A DNA stretch of 37,585 nucleotides from Methylococcaceae bacterium (lineage in GTDB: Bacteria; Pseudomonadota; Gammaproteobacteria; Methylococcales; Methylococcaceae). Location of the stretch: NCBI GenBank assembly GCA_004299145.1, contig SCQD01000267.1, positions 1 to 37,585 of the forward strand, read 5' to 3'. This document shows, one piece after another, positions 24,362-31,977 of the stretch (position 1 is its first letter; each line of letters begins with the position of its first letter). Both the position numbers and the translations under genes were made by a program. The notes under the pieces were generated by a model. It was given only the letters and a program-made list of their open reading frames with translations, was not told the DNA's origin and did no database searches.

Positions 24362-26169
24362 GTGTTTTCTCCCCATTCAAGGATTTCCGGTTCATTCCCC
24401 GAATTGTCATCATCCTCGGCGAATAGATTGGCCTGTGCGGGGTTAGCGGCCTTGCTCTTTGCTTTTCTCGGTTCCCCGTTGACCGATAGGGGTTGCGGGG
24501 CCGCCATGGGCAGATTTGCCACGTTGAGGCTGTAGTCGTCGTGGCCCCACTCGCAGCGGGCCAGCACCATCTTGGGGATTTTTTTCATGGTCAGGTTCGG
24601 CCAGCGTTCGGCCGCCTGGGCGGCGGTAACGCCGTGGAAGGCGGAGCAGCAAACCAATAGCGTCGCACCTACCCCCAACTCATCGGAAAGCGACTGCAAT
24701 TGTTCGGCGGAAAGGTTTTGCGTGGTGACGTAGATGAAATCGCGTTCACTGGAAGCGCCGTGCTGCCACCAATGGATTTCCGATGGCGCGTAGCTGAATC
24801 CTTCCAGCTTGCACAAGGCCTCGGCCAGCATCGCCGCGTTGTATTCGGGATTGACCACCGGATTGCCCCAGCGGTCGTTGATGATGAGCGTGGGCGCCAG
24901 CTTGTAGTAGCGGAACCCGCCGCCGCCTTGCCAGTTCACGGCCTGGGTAATGCCGCCGGGGTCCGCGCCGTCTATGACTTTTTGCAGGCGCGGAATGATG
25001 TGGGTATGACAGTGTTCGCCCAGTTCCACCATGATCCAGCGGCGGCCCATTTTGTGCGCCACCGCACCGGTGGTGCCGGAACCGGCGAAGGAATCGAGGA
25101 CGAGGTCGCCAGGATTGGTGGCGATATGTATGACTCTGTTAATCAATGCTTCGGGCTTTGGTGTAGAAAAAGGAGTTTCACCTGGAAACAAATTCACCAA
25201 CTCGGTCTTAGCTTGCCCGTTGGTTCCTACTTCTTGGTAAGACCAAAAAGTTGAAGGCACCAGTCCAGCCTGAACCTCTGATAGAAACTTTTTAACCCGA
25301 GGCGCATTTCCTCCATCAGCACCGAACCAGATACGGTTATCGGCGACCATTTCGTAAAATCGGGATTCGGTATAAAGCCAACAACGCCCAGCTGGAGGAT
25401 CAACATTTCTGCCCGATGGTGTTATGACAGTAAAAAACTGCGCCTGCCTACGCCCCTTTTCAGCCTTTGCATGGGCAGGCAATGATGCCCAAGGACCTCT
25501 TGGGTCATTATCAGGATTAGTAAACCTATCTAGCTGGCTTTCGGATGCGGGTAAAGGGTTGCGCACCTCTTTCCAAATTTCTCGGCACTTTGCAAACACC
25601 AAAATATGATCATGAACAGCAGAAAAATCCGTCCTATTTTCCCGCGTCGGAGTTTTCTGCCAGAACACATTTGCCACAAAATTTGGACGCCCAAACACCT
25701 CATCGCACAACACTTTCAAATAATGGCATTCGTTGTCATCAATCGTGATCCACAACGAACCATCCTCCGACAATAGCCGCCGGATGATCTCCAGCCGGTC
25801 GCGCATTAACCCCAGCCAGATGGAATGTTCCAGCCCGTCGTCGTAGTGGGTAAAGGCGCTGCCGGTGTTATAGGGCGGGTCGATGAACACGCACTTCACC
25901 TGGCCGGTAAACTCCTGCTCCAAGGCTTTCAGCGCCAGCAGGTTGTCGCCGAAGATCAGGCGGTTGTCGAAAATGTCCTCCCTCACCCCCAGCCCCTCTC
26001 CAGAAGCCTTAGTAATTCCGCTTCGCGGCGGCTTTCCCAGAGGGCGAGGGGAGTTTTTGAACTTGGCGTGGTAGGACTTTTCCGGGTCTTCGAGCAGGAT
26101 GCGCGGCTCCAGCCGAGGCCGCTTTTCCTTGCCGATCCAGGTGAGTTCGAGTTTTTGTTTTCCGGTCAT
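24358..26169 (-). CDS. Type III-like DNA adenine methyltransferase (Mod) with an in-frame repeat insertion
   Basis: The protein has 603 residues from the ATG at 26169, which overlaps the PIN-gene stop (TGATG). An ATG at 26181 would add four residues. It has the beta-class N6-adenine/N4-cytosine methyltransferase order: DPPYNTGSAF near residue 97, then much later the cofactor motif LVLDSFAGSGTTGAVA. Mod recognises and methylates the target site and guides Res. Between SYHAKF and DIFDNRLIFGDNLL there are about 25 extra residues (SPRPLGKPPRSGITKASGEG and neighbours) that are the translation of a palindromic repeat at 25981-26053. It keeps the frame, so the enzyme may still be functional. Neighbours are the PIN gene upstream and the small gene plus Res downstream. 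Confidence 0.9.
   Translation of the reverse strand: MTGKQKLELTWIGKEKRPRLEPRILLEDPEKSYHAKFKNSPRPLGKPPRSGITKASGEGLGVREDIFDNRLIFGDNLLALKALEQEFTGQVKCVFIDPPYNTGSAFTHYDDGLEHSIWLGLMRDRLEIIRRLLSEDGSLWITIDDNECHYLKVLCDEVFGRPNFVANVFWQKTPTRENRTDFSAVHDHILVFAKCREIWKEVRNPLPASESQLDRFTNPDNDPRGPWASLPAHAKAEKGRRQAQFFTVITPSGRNVDPPAGRCWLYTESRFYEMVADNRIWFGADGGNAPRVKKFLSEVQAGLVPSTFWSYQEVGTNGQAKTELVNLFPGETPFSTPKPEALINRVIHIATNPGDLVLDSFAGSGTTGAVAHKMGRRWIMVELGEHCHTHIIPRLQKVIDGADPGGITQAVNWQGGGGFRYYKLAPTLIINDRWGNPVVNPEYNAAMLAEALCKLEGFSYAPSEIHWWQHGASSERDFIYVTTQNLSAEQLQSLSDELGVGATLLVCCSAFHGVTAAQAAERWPNLTMKKIPKMVLARCEWGHDDYSLNVANLPMAAPQPLSVNGEPRKAKSKAANPAQANLFAEDDDNSGNEPEILEWGENT
25981..26053. repeat. Composite palindromic repeat inserted in frame within mod (includes unit copy D, 26001-26036)
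   Basis: An outer palindrome (AGCCCCTCTC on the left, AGAGGGCGAGGGGAG on the right) is split by the 36-base unit CAGAAGCCTT...CCGCTTCGCGG...CGGCTTTC. Removing the unit restores the CCCTCTCCC/AGAGGG type of palindrome. The unit length (36) is a multiple of three. Both layers are read through by the methyltransferase frame. The same 36-base family occurs in intergenic DNA at 6283, 34051 and 34763. Confidence 0.85.
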
Positions 26170-26666
26170 CAGAACGTCCATCCCTGTTGGTGCATGAATT
26201 CTTCAAGGTCAACACAAGGAATGTTGAAATGTGCGCAGACGTTGGGAATTTTTGTTGCGCCTGGTTTAAGTCTTAGTGGATGGGTCGGACGCTGCCAGCC
26301 TTCTTCGGTCACTACCGTTCCACTATTGATTTGGGCGCAGGCGATGACAAAAGGATCGGCCACAGGCGTACCTTTCAGGCGTTGCTGCACACCAATCAAG
26401 GCCTGAAAATGCTGGATTTTGAATATTTTGGCGACAAACTGGAGTTCAGCGTTGTTTGGCGTCGTAAACATGGCTTTATTGGCTTTCGCCCACGCTAAGA
26501 CTTCCTCACTGACGGCTTGCCGTTCCAATTCGCTGAAGACTTCCCGGGTGGAAATCAGGCGTTGCTGTTGCACCAAGCTGTCCAACCCCTCCCAAATGCT
26601 TTTAAAAACGCGGGGATAAAAGTGTTGGAGCGAACGTAGGGAACTGGTGTCGAACACATAGATCAT
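26169..26666 (-). CDS. DUF4411-type PIN-domain protein (putative ribonuclease)
   Basis: The 165-residue protein starts MIYVFDTSSLRSL with the first PIN aspartate D6. It continues with STREVFSELERQ (acidic E46/E48) and has a later cluster VADPFVIACAQ (D104) and VVTEEGW. This is the DUF4411 pattern, a PIN-like nuclease family usually encoded next to an XRE/ImmA-type gene, as here. The start overlaps the ImmA stop (ATGA), and the stop overlaps the mod start (TGATG). The pair may be a toxin with its controller. Being inside the restriction operon, it may act as a back-up that stops growth if defence fails; this is inference. Confidence 0.85.
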   Translation of the reverse strand: MIYVFDTSSLRSLQHFYPRVFKSIWEGLDSLVQQQRLISTREVFSELERQAVSEEVLAWAKANKAMFTTPNNAELQFVAKIFKIQHFQALIGVQQRLKGTPVADPFVIACAQINSGTVVTEEGWQRPTHPLRLKPGATKIPNVCAHFNIPCVDLEEFMHQQGWTF

Positions 26667-27835
26667 GCTCCGGCTCCTTCCATGAAACGCTCCTCGAAGC
26701 CGGGAAAATTCCTAGGTTTTATACCAAGAAAATCCGCGGCTTGCTCAAGCGAAATCTGATGGCGATAGTGGCGGCTGATAACTTCCCGGGCAAAATGATT
26801 ACTTATGTAAGCTCCCTGGTTCATATACCAGTTCCCACCACCTGCCTGCTGTTTTTGATCAGTCCAGAATTTCGCCCTGCTTTCGTAGAATGTTTTGCCC
26901 ACTCGCTTTTGATCTAAAAAACGCCGCAGGATTGCCTCTCTACTCACGCCATAGCGACTGGCGAGATTGGAAAACTGCGCTTCCGTTGCTTTTTCCGCAT
27001 TTTCAGGAAAATCACTCACCTGGATGGAAAAATCCACTTTCGGTATTAATACCTCCGCGGCAACAGCATTGCAAAATTGCTCAATCTGTTTTTCTGCCTT
27101 GGGTAGACGTTCGATGTAACTTGTATCGAATTTGCTCAAGCCGTTCATGCTGAATAGCAAATGTGCGAGTTCATGCAAGAGGCTGAATATCTGGCGGGTC
27201 TTGGTGGTGGTATTGTTCAAGTAAATGACCGGCAAATATTCATCCATCAGGCAGAATCCAGAAATATCTTTCTGCTTGAAAGCGGCTTTGAATATGAACA
27301 CACCAGCATCTTCGATAGCTTTGCGCCATGCTTTGAGCGCCTGTTCGTCGGTTTTCCATCCAAGCTGCTTTTCAAGCGTTACGCCGAGGAGTTCGCGAAT
27401 GCTTTCCGCCTGTGCGGTGACGCTTTGCGTTGGCGACAAGAATAATGACTTCCAGATACAGTGTTCTATGGGATTACGGCTATCGAATAGTTCCCTCAAA
27501 GCAATTTGATACGCATGAGCACGGCGGATATGCAAATAGGTATCCCTCGAAAGAGCCTGCATATCGGCATCCGGCAAGGTTCGGAACTCCCGTTGTGGCA
27601 GGGTTTCTTGCGGCGGAGACGGCAGAAAGAAAACCGCCAGCGGCCGCTTGTAAATTTGATAAGCCAATTTTTCTAATTGCGGATAAGTAGGTGCCCCTAC
27701 ACCGGATTCCCACGCCTCTATTTCCTCGGGTTTGCGTTTGAGCATCGTCGCAACGTCGACCACGCTTAGACCAACCGAGTCCCTGGCCCAACGGAATATC
27801 TCGGGTTGAACGCCGACAACGGGTTCGTTTTTCAT
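26663..27835 (-). CDS. XRE-family DNA-binding protein fused to ImmA/IrrE metallopeptidase
   Basis: Of 390 residues, about 12-65 form a helix-turn-helix (ARDSVGLSVVDVATMLKRKP, EEIEAWESGVGAPTYPQLEK). The C-terminal part is an ImmA/IrrE zinc peptidase (COG2856) with HELAHLLFSM at 221-230 (HExxH). A downstream acidic stretch (EQFCNAVAAEVLIP) should supply the third ligand. These proteins often cut a repressor or antitoxin. The next gene, overlapping by ATGA, is a DUF4411 PIN protein, a common pairing. A strong AGGAGG site precedes the ATG. Upstream lies a 93-bp gap with repeated ATTCGAT boxes that could be its own operator. Base composition is more AT-rich than the flanking chromosome, in line with transfer. 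Confidence 0.88.
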   Translation of the reverse strand: MKNEPVVGVQPEIFRWARDSVGLSVVDVATMLKRKPEEIEAWESGVGAPTYPQLEKLAYQIYKRPLAVFFLPSPPQETLPQREFRTLPDADMQALSRDTYLHIRRAHAYQIALRELFDSRNPIEHCIWKSLFLSPTQSVTAQAESIRELLGVTLEKQLGWKTDEQALKAWRKAIEDAGVFIFKAAFKQKDISGFCLMDEYLPVIYLNNTTTKTRQIFSLLHELAHLLFSMNGLSKFDTSYIERLPKAEKQIEQFCNAVAAEVLIPKVDFSIQVSDFPENAEKATEAQFSNLASRYGVSREAILRRFLDQKRVGKTFYESRAKFWTDQKQQAGGGNWYMNQGAYISNHFAREVISRHYRHQISLEQAADFLGIKPRNFPGFEERFMEGAGA

Positions 27836-27862
27836 TTGCCCCTCCTGTTCATTTTATTTCCC

Positions 27863-27897
27863 TCGAATTCGATGGAATTAAACTTTTCGGATTCGAT
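27863..27897 (-). promoter_or_regulatory. Candidate promoter/operator of the XRE-ImmA gene
   Basis: In the 93-bp gap between the SNF2 helicase stop and the XRE-ImmA start, ATTCGAT occurs twice (27867-27873 and 27891-27897). The first lies in a perfect palindrome TCGAATTCGA (27863-27872). On the minus strand TTGCAA followed 17 bases later by TATCGA could serve as -35/-10. Repeats of this kind next to an XRE gene suggest an operator for self-control, giving the downstream genes a promoter apart from that of the helicase. Binding is not shown. Confidence 0.4.
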
Positions 27898-27928
27898 AGC
27901 TTTATGGGTGGCGTTTTGCAATAACTCA

Positions 27929-30802
27929 TTATTGCAACTCCCATTCAATCGTGAAGAGTGTCCGCTCCTGTACCTGTTGACGTAGCTGGGTTTCAAGCTG
28001 CCCAATCAAATCGTTGCGCTGTGCCTCGACCTCATCCTGACGGTTGAACAAGTCTCGACGTAGCTTGTTGCGCTTGCCCTCCAAGTCGCGCTGACGCTTT
28101 TGCCAGTGCAGCTTTTCGTCCAGCGTGGGCGCAGTGGCGGCGGAGCGTCGCATTTCCTTGATCTCCTTATCAATCTCCTTGATTTCCTGTTCCAGCCCGA
28201 GTTTCAAATCATCCGCCCAGGCATCCAGCTTTTCGACTTCCTGCTGAAAATAGCCGAGGTTGCGCTGGTTGATTTCACGGAGCAGTTGAAGCTTCCGCGC
28301 TTCCACATCTATCGCCAAAGCCTCGTCGATAGCCGTGGGCAGCACGGACTCTTGAACATGAGCAGGGAAATGCAACAGTTTTTCCGGGTCCTCTTCCACC
28401 AGCGCGCCATCCCCGGCAACACTGGCCGCAACGATCAAATGTTGCTCTTGGCTCCCCAGCGCTTCCACACTGATGAGCTTGACCATAAGCCAGCCCGACT
28501 TTCCACGGCAGGCTTTGAGCGTGCTGACCAGGGAGCCGTAACCCTCGTAATCGAATACCAGACGGGCAGTCGGCAACTGCTGGTTCTTTGCCTGATCCAG
28601 CACCCATTCGGCCAACGGATGGCCGATCCGGTAGAGGTGGGCATCGCCGCTACGCCTGGGCAGTTCATAACGCCCAAGGTCGACGTCTTCGAGATCCTGC
28701 TTGGGCAAACGCCGAAGCAAGAAACCCTCGTCATCGAATTCGGCGCAGTCGCCTAGTTCGGCCCTGGTGAGGTCCATCAACATGCGTTCATAGCAGCTAC
28801 GGGCGGCCTTGCTGTCTTCGGCGCGAACGCGCAATTTTTCCTGGACTTCCTCATCGAAGTTTTCCAGCAAAAGCTGACGGGTCTTAACCATGGCGTCGTT
28901 GATTTCGCCGGACAACTCAAGCTGCAATTGTTCGAAGCTGGACTTGATGGTGTCCGGGTCGCGGCAATTCCGGTAAATCTCAGCGATACGCCGTTCAAAG
29001 TCTACCCCTGATCCGATAGCGCCCAGCACTTCGTCACTCGCGCCAAAAACACCTTCGAACAATTGGAATTTCTGCGCCAGCAGTTCATAAACGCGAGCAT
29101 CCGCTTCGTTGCTGTGATCGACGAAATTGACGACTACCACGTCGAATTTTTGTCCATAGCGATGGCAGCGGCCAATGCGTTGTTCGATGCGTTGCGGATT
29201 CCAGGGCAGGTCGTAGTTGATGACCAGTGAACAGAACTGAAGATTGATGCCTTCGGCTCCCGCTTCGGTGGCAATCATGATGGTGCCGCGATCCTTGAAC
29301 TGTTCGACGAGGGCGGCACGGGTGTCCGCAGTCTTGGAACCTGTAATGCGGTCGGTGCCCTCGTGGCGTTTGAGCCAGTCTTTGTAGATGGCTTGGGCGC
29401 GCGTATCGCTGTTGGTGCCGTTGAACAACACAATGCCCTCGCCGTAGTGCGTGTCGGCGAGCAGGGCAAGCAGGTAGTCCTGGGTCCGTCTGGACTCGGT
29501 AAAAATAATCGCCTTCTTCGGCGCACCAAGACGTTCCAGTTCGACAAAGGCTTTGTCCAGGGCTGTCAGCAGCTTCATGCCCTTGGCGTTGTCGCGAATG
29601 CTGGACGCCAGCCTCTTGAAGCCGCGCAGCTCCTCGGCTTCCTGGGCGATGGCGGCACGCTCTTCCGGGTTCAGGGATATTCCATCGCTATCCAGTTCAT
29701 CCCACTCGTCGGCAGTCTCCGCCAGAGACTCGTAATCTTCGTCCAAGCTCTCGGTGAGGTCGGGCACTACACGCGCTTGGTCCAACAGACCCTGCAAACG
29801 ATTCGCCATCGTCTCCAATGCGCCCGCAATCGCGTGGGTGGAAGAAGCGAGCAGTTTCCACAGCACCAGGGAAATCAACTGACGCTGCCCTGCGGGAAGC
29901 GCCTTCAGATTGGGGCGGCGCAGGTAGTCGGCCACCAAGCCGGACAGTCGTTTTTCTTCCTCGGATGGCGTGAATTCTTGAACCATGGCCCGCCGCGCGG
30001 TGTAGGACACGTAAGGTTGAACCTGCCTACGCAGTGTGCGTTTGCACACGGGGGCAAGCCGGGATCGGAGTCCGGCAAAAGCCGTTTCTCTGCTGCCCTG
30101 ACCGCTGAATTGCGCACGGAAACTGTCGAGGTCGCCGAAAACACGGTCGTCGATGATGCTGACCAAGCCATACAGTTCGAGCAAAGAATTTTGTAGCGGC
30201 GTGGCGGTTAGCAAAACCTTCGAGTGGACGTGCGCCAGCGCATCCTTGAGAGTTTTGGCGATGATGTTGCTTGGTTTGTAGACGTTGCGGAGGCGATGCG
30301 CTTCATCAAGGACGACCAAGTCCCAGGCTATGTCCTTGATGTCGTCTGCTTTGGCCTTGGCAAACTGATAGGAACAAATGACCGGCCCGGCACTTACCAG
30401 AAATGGGTTTTGATGTTCCTGCTTGCGGATGGCGTTGTAGTTCTTGGCTTCCAGAATCAAACCTTGCAGGCCGAACTTGTCCTGCAATTCCTGATGCCAC
30501 TGTTTGCGCAAATTGGCGGGAACGATGATGAGGATTTTGCGGCGACGCTCGGCCCAGCGCTGCGAGATAACGAGGCCGGCTTCAATGGTTTTACCCAGCC
30601 CCACTTCATCAGCCAGGATGACGCCTCGGGACAGCGGATTCATACAGGCGAACAATGCCGCCTCAACCTGATGGGGGTTAAGATCAACCTGCGCATCGAC
30701 CAGAGTGGAGGCCAGCGATTCCAGGGTATCGCCCGCCGCGCGACGGGTTAGTAGCCAGGCGTAATATCGACTTTGATAAGGCGTGAGCACCTGAACTGTC
30801 AT
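27929..30802 (-). CDS. SNF2/RapA-like helicase, first gene of the defence operon
   Basis: The 957-residue protein has the SNF2 motor: ADEVGLGKT (64-72), DEAH (166-169), LLTATPLQNS, then the second lobe with IIFTESRRTQDYLLALL, MIATEAGAEGINLQFC and PQRIEQRIGRCHRYGQ. A C-terminal region of some 300 residues ends in a long charged coiled coil (about 840-925, with EIKEIDKEIKEMRR). SNF2 proteins of this size occur in phage-defence loci such as DISARM (DrmD) and next to type III restriction genes. It probably remodels or translocates on DNA for the Mod/Res machinery. The ATG at 30802 is preferred over the TTG just before it. No membrane segments or defects are seen. Confidence 0.9.
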   Translation of the reverse strand: MTVQVLTPYQSRYYAWLLTRRAAGDTLESLASTLVDAQVDLNPHQVEAALFACMNPLSRGVILADEVGLGKTIEAGLVISQRWAERRRKILIIVPANLRKQWHQELQDKFGLQGLILEAKNYNAIRKQEHQNPFLVSAGPVICSYQFAKAKADDIKDIAWDLVVLDEAHRLRNVYKPSNIIAKTLKDALAHVHSKVLLTATPLQNSLLELYGLVSIIDDRVFGDLDSFRAQFSGQGSRETAFAGLRSRLAPVCKRTLRRQVQPYVSYTARRAMVQEFTPSEEEKRLSGLVADYLRRPNLKALPAGQRQLISLVLWKLLASSTHAIAGALETMANRLQGLLDQARVVPDLTESLDEDYESLAETADEWDELDSDGISLNPEERAAIAQEAEELRGFKRLASSIRDNAKGMKLLTALDKAFVELERLGAPKKAIIFTESRRTQDYLLALLADTHYGEGIVLFNGTNSDTRAQAIYKDWLKRHEGTDRITGSKTADTRAALVEQFKDRGTIMIATEAGAEGINLQFCSLVINYDLPWNPQRIEQRIGRCHRYGQKFDVVVVNFVDHSNEADARVYELLAQKFQLFEGVFGASDEVLGAIGSGVDFERRIAEIYRNCRDPDTIKSSFEQLQLELSGEINDAMVKTRQLLLENFDEEVQEKLRVRAEDSKAARSCYERMLMDLTRAELGDCAEFDDEGFLLRRLPKQDLEDVDLGRYELPRRSGDAHLYRIGHPLAEWVLDQAKNQQLPTARLVFDYEGYGSLVSTLKACRGKSGWLMVKLISVEALGSQEQHLIVAASVAGDGALVEEDPEKLLHFPAHVQESVLPTAIDEALAIDVEARKLQLLREINQRNLGYFQQEVEKLDAWADDLKLGLEQEIKEIDKEIKEMRRSAATAPTLDEKLHWQKRQRDLEGKRNKLRRDLFNRQDEVEAQRNDLIGQLETQLRQQVQERTLFTIEWELQ

Positions 30803-30865
30803 CAAATAGGATTCCCTTTCAATACCACATGTCGGCGGAACCCCCGGAGCGTAATGGACGATAAG

Positions 30866-31975
30866 TCAAGCCAACGGCAGGCTGATCCAGAACGTACTGC
30901 CTTCTCCAGGCCGGCTATCCACGCCGATGCCGCCGCCCATCATTTCGATCAGATTCTTGGCGATGGATAGTCCGATGCCGGTGTTGGCGGCGAGCGTATC
31001 GTCCGTGCCGGGCCGGTCGAACGGGTTGAATATTTCGTTCTGCTGTTCCAATGCAATGCCGGGGCCGGCATCGGTGACGTCGATGCGCAGTTTGCCGCCC
31101 GACACACTGCAATGGATTTGAACGTTGCCACCTTGCGGGCTGTGTTTGACGGCATTGCTGAGCAGGTTGATCACCACCTGGCGCAGGCGGTCGTGATCGG
31201 CGCGTACCCGGTTGTTTTTGCCGCCGGCGCCGGATAATTGCAGCGACACCCGATGCTGTTCGGCATAAGGCGTTGCCAGTTTGACGCAGGCCTGCAGCAG
31301 CGCCGGCACGTCCAGGTCTTGCAGGGACAACCGCGCTTTTCCCGTGACGATTTTCGACAAATCGAGCAAATCGTTGATCAAGCGCAGCAACTGGCCGGCG
31401 GCCTGGCTGATGATAACGACGTTTTCTTTTTGCTCGCCGTTCAGCGCCGGATCGGATTCCAGCAATTGGGCGAATCCCATGATGGCGTTCATCGGCGTGC
31501 GCAATTCATGGCTCATCAGCGACAGAAACTGCGATTTGGCGCAATTGGCTTGTTCCGCCAGTTGCAAGGCTTCTTGCAGCGCGGCATTGCTGCGGCGCAG
31601 TTGCACGCGCAGTTGCTGGCTTTCCAGCGCGCGCACCACGGTCAGCCGCAAGTGTTCCGGTTCCCAGGGTTTGGCCAGGTATTTGTAAATGTGTGCGTCG
31701 TTGACGCAGCGCACCAGCGATTCCATGTCGGCGTAACCGGTCAGCAGGATGCGCATGGAGTCCGGCTGCCGTTCCATGGCGTGTTTCAATACCAGGTCGC
31801 CGGTGATGCCGGGCATGCGCTGATCGCACACGATGACGTTCAGCGGCGTGCTGTCGATGATCGCCATGGCGGCCTGGCCGGAAACAGCCGTGATGACGTT
31901 GTAGCCTTGGTGAAACGTGCGCCGCATGCTGTCCAGGATGTCTTGTTCGTCGTCGACGAAAAGTAGGGTATGCAT
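30866..31975 (-). CDS. Response regulator-histidine kinase (receiver followed by HisKA/HATPase)
   Basis: The protein has 369 residues from the ATG at 31975, two bases after the stop of the upstream sensor kinase. A longer frame start at 32017 lies inside that gene and is rejected. The receiver covers 1-125 with D51 (VCDQRMPG). HisKA has H156 in LMSHELRTPMNAIMGF. The ATPase domain has INLLSNAVKHSP (N box), VTDAGPGIAL (G1) and GIGLSIAKNLIEMMGG (G2). It probably relays signal from the membrane kinase. The receiver is a close paralogue of that in the HD-GYP regulator at 19832-20866. The defence island lies immediately downstream of it. Confidence 0.93.
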   Translation of the reverse strand: MHTLLFVDDEQDILDSMRRTFHQGYNVITAVSGQAAMAIIDSTPLNVIVCDQRMPGITGDLVLKHAMERQPDSMRILLTGYADMESLVRCVNDAHIYKYLAKPWEPEHLRLTVVRALESQQLRVQLRRSNAALQEALQLAEQANCAKSQFLSLMSHELRTPMNAIMGFAQLLESDPALNGEQKENVVIISQAAGQLLRLINDLLDLSKIVTGKARLSLQDLDVPALLQACVKLATPYAEQHRVSLQLSGAGGKNNRVRADHDRLRQVVINLLSNAVKHSPQGGNVQIHCSVSGGKLRIDVTDAGPGIALEQQNEIFNPFDRPGTDDTLAANTGIGLSIAKNLIEMMGGGIGVDSRPGEGSTFWISLPLA

Positions 31976-31977
31976 GG

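Noticed and set aside
20872-30802. Prophage or integrative element as explanation for the island
   Set aside because: No integrase, tRNA end, phage structural genes or clear attachment repeats are visible at the edges.
27929-30802. Calling the operon a DISARM system
   Set aside because: The helicase recalls DrmD, but no DrmA, DrmB or DrmC-like genes are present, so the name is not justified.
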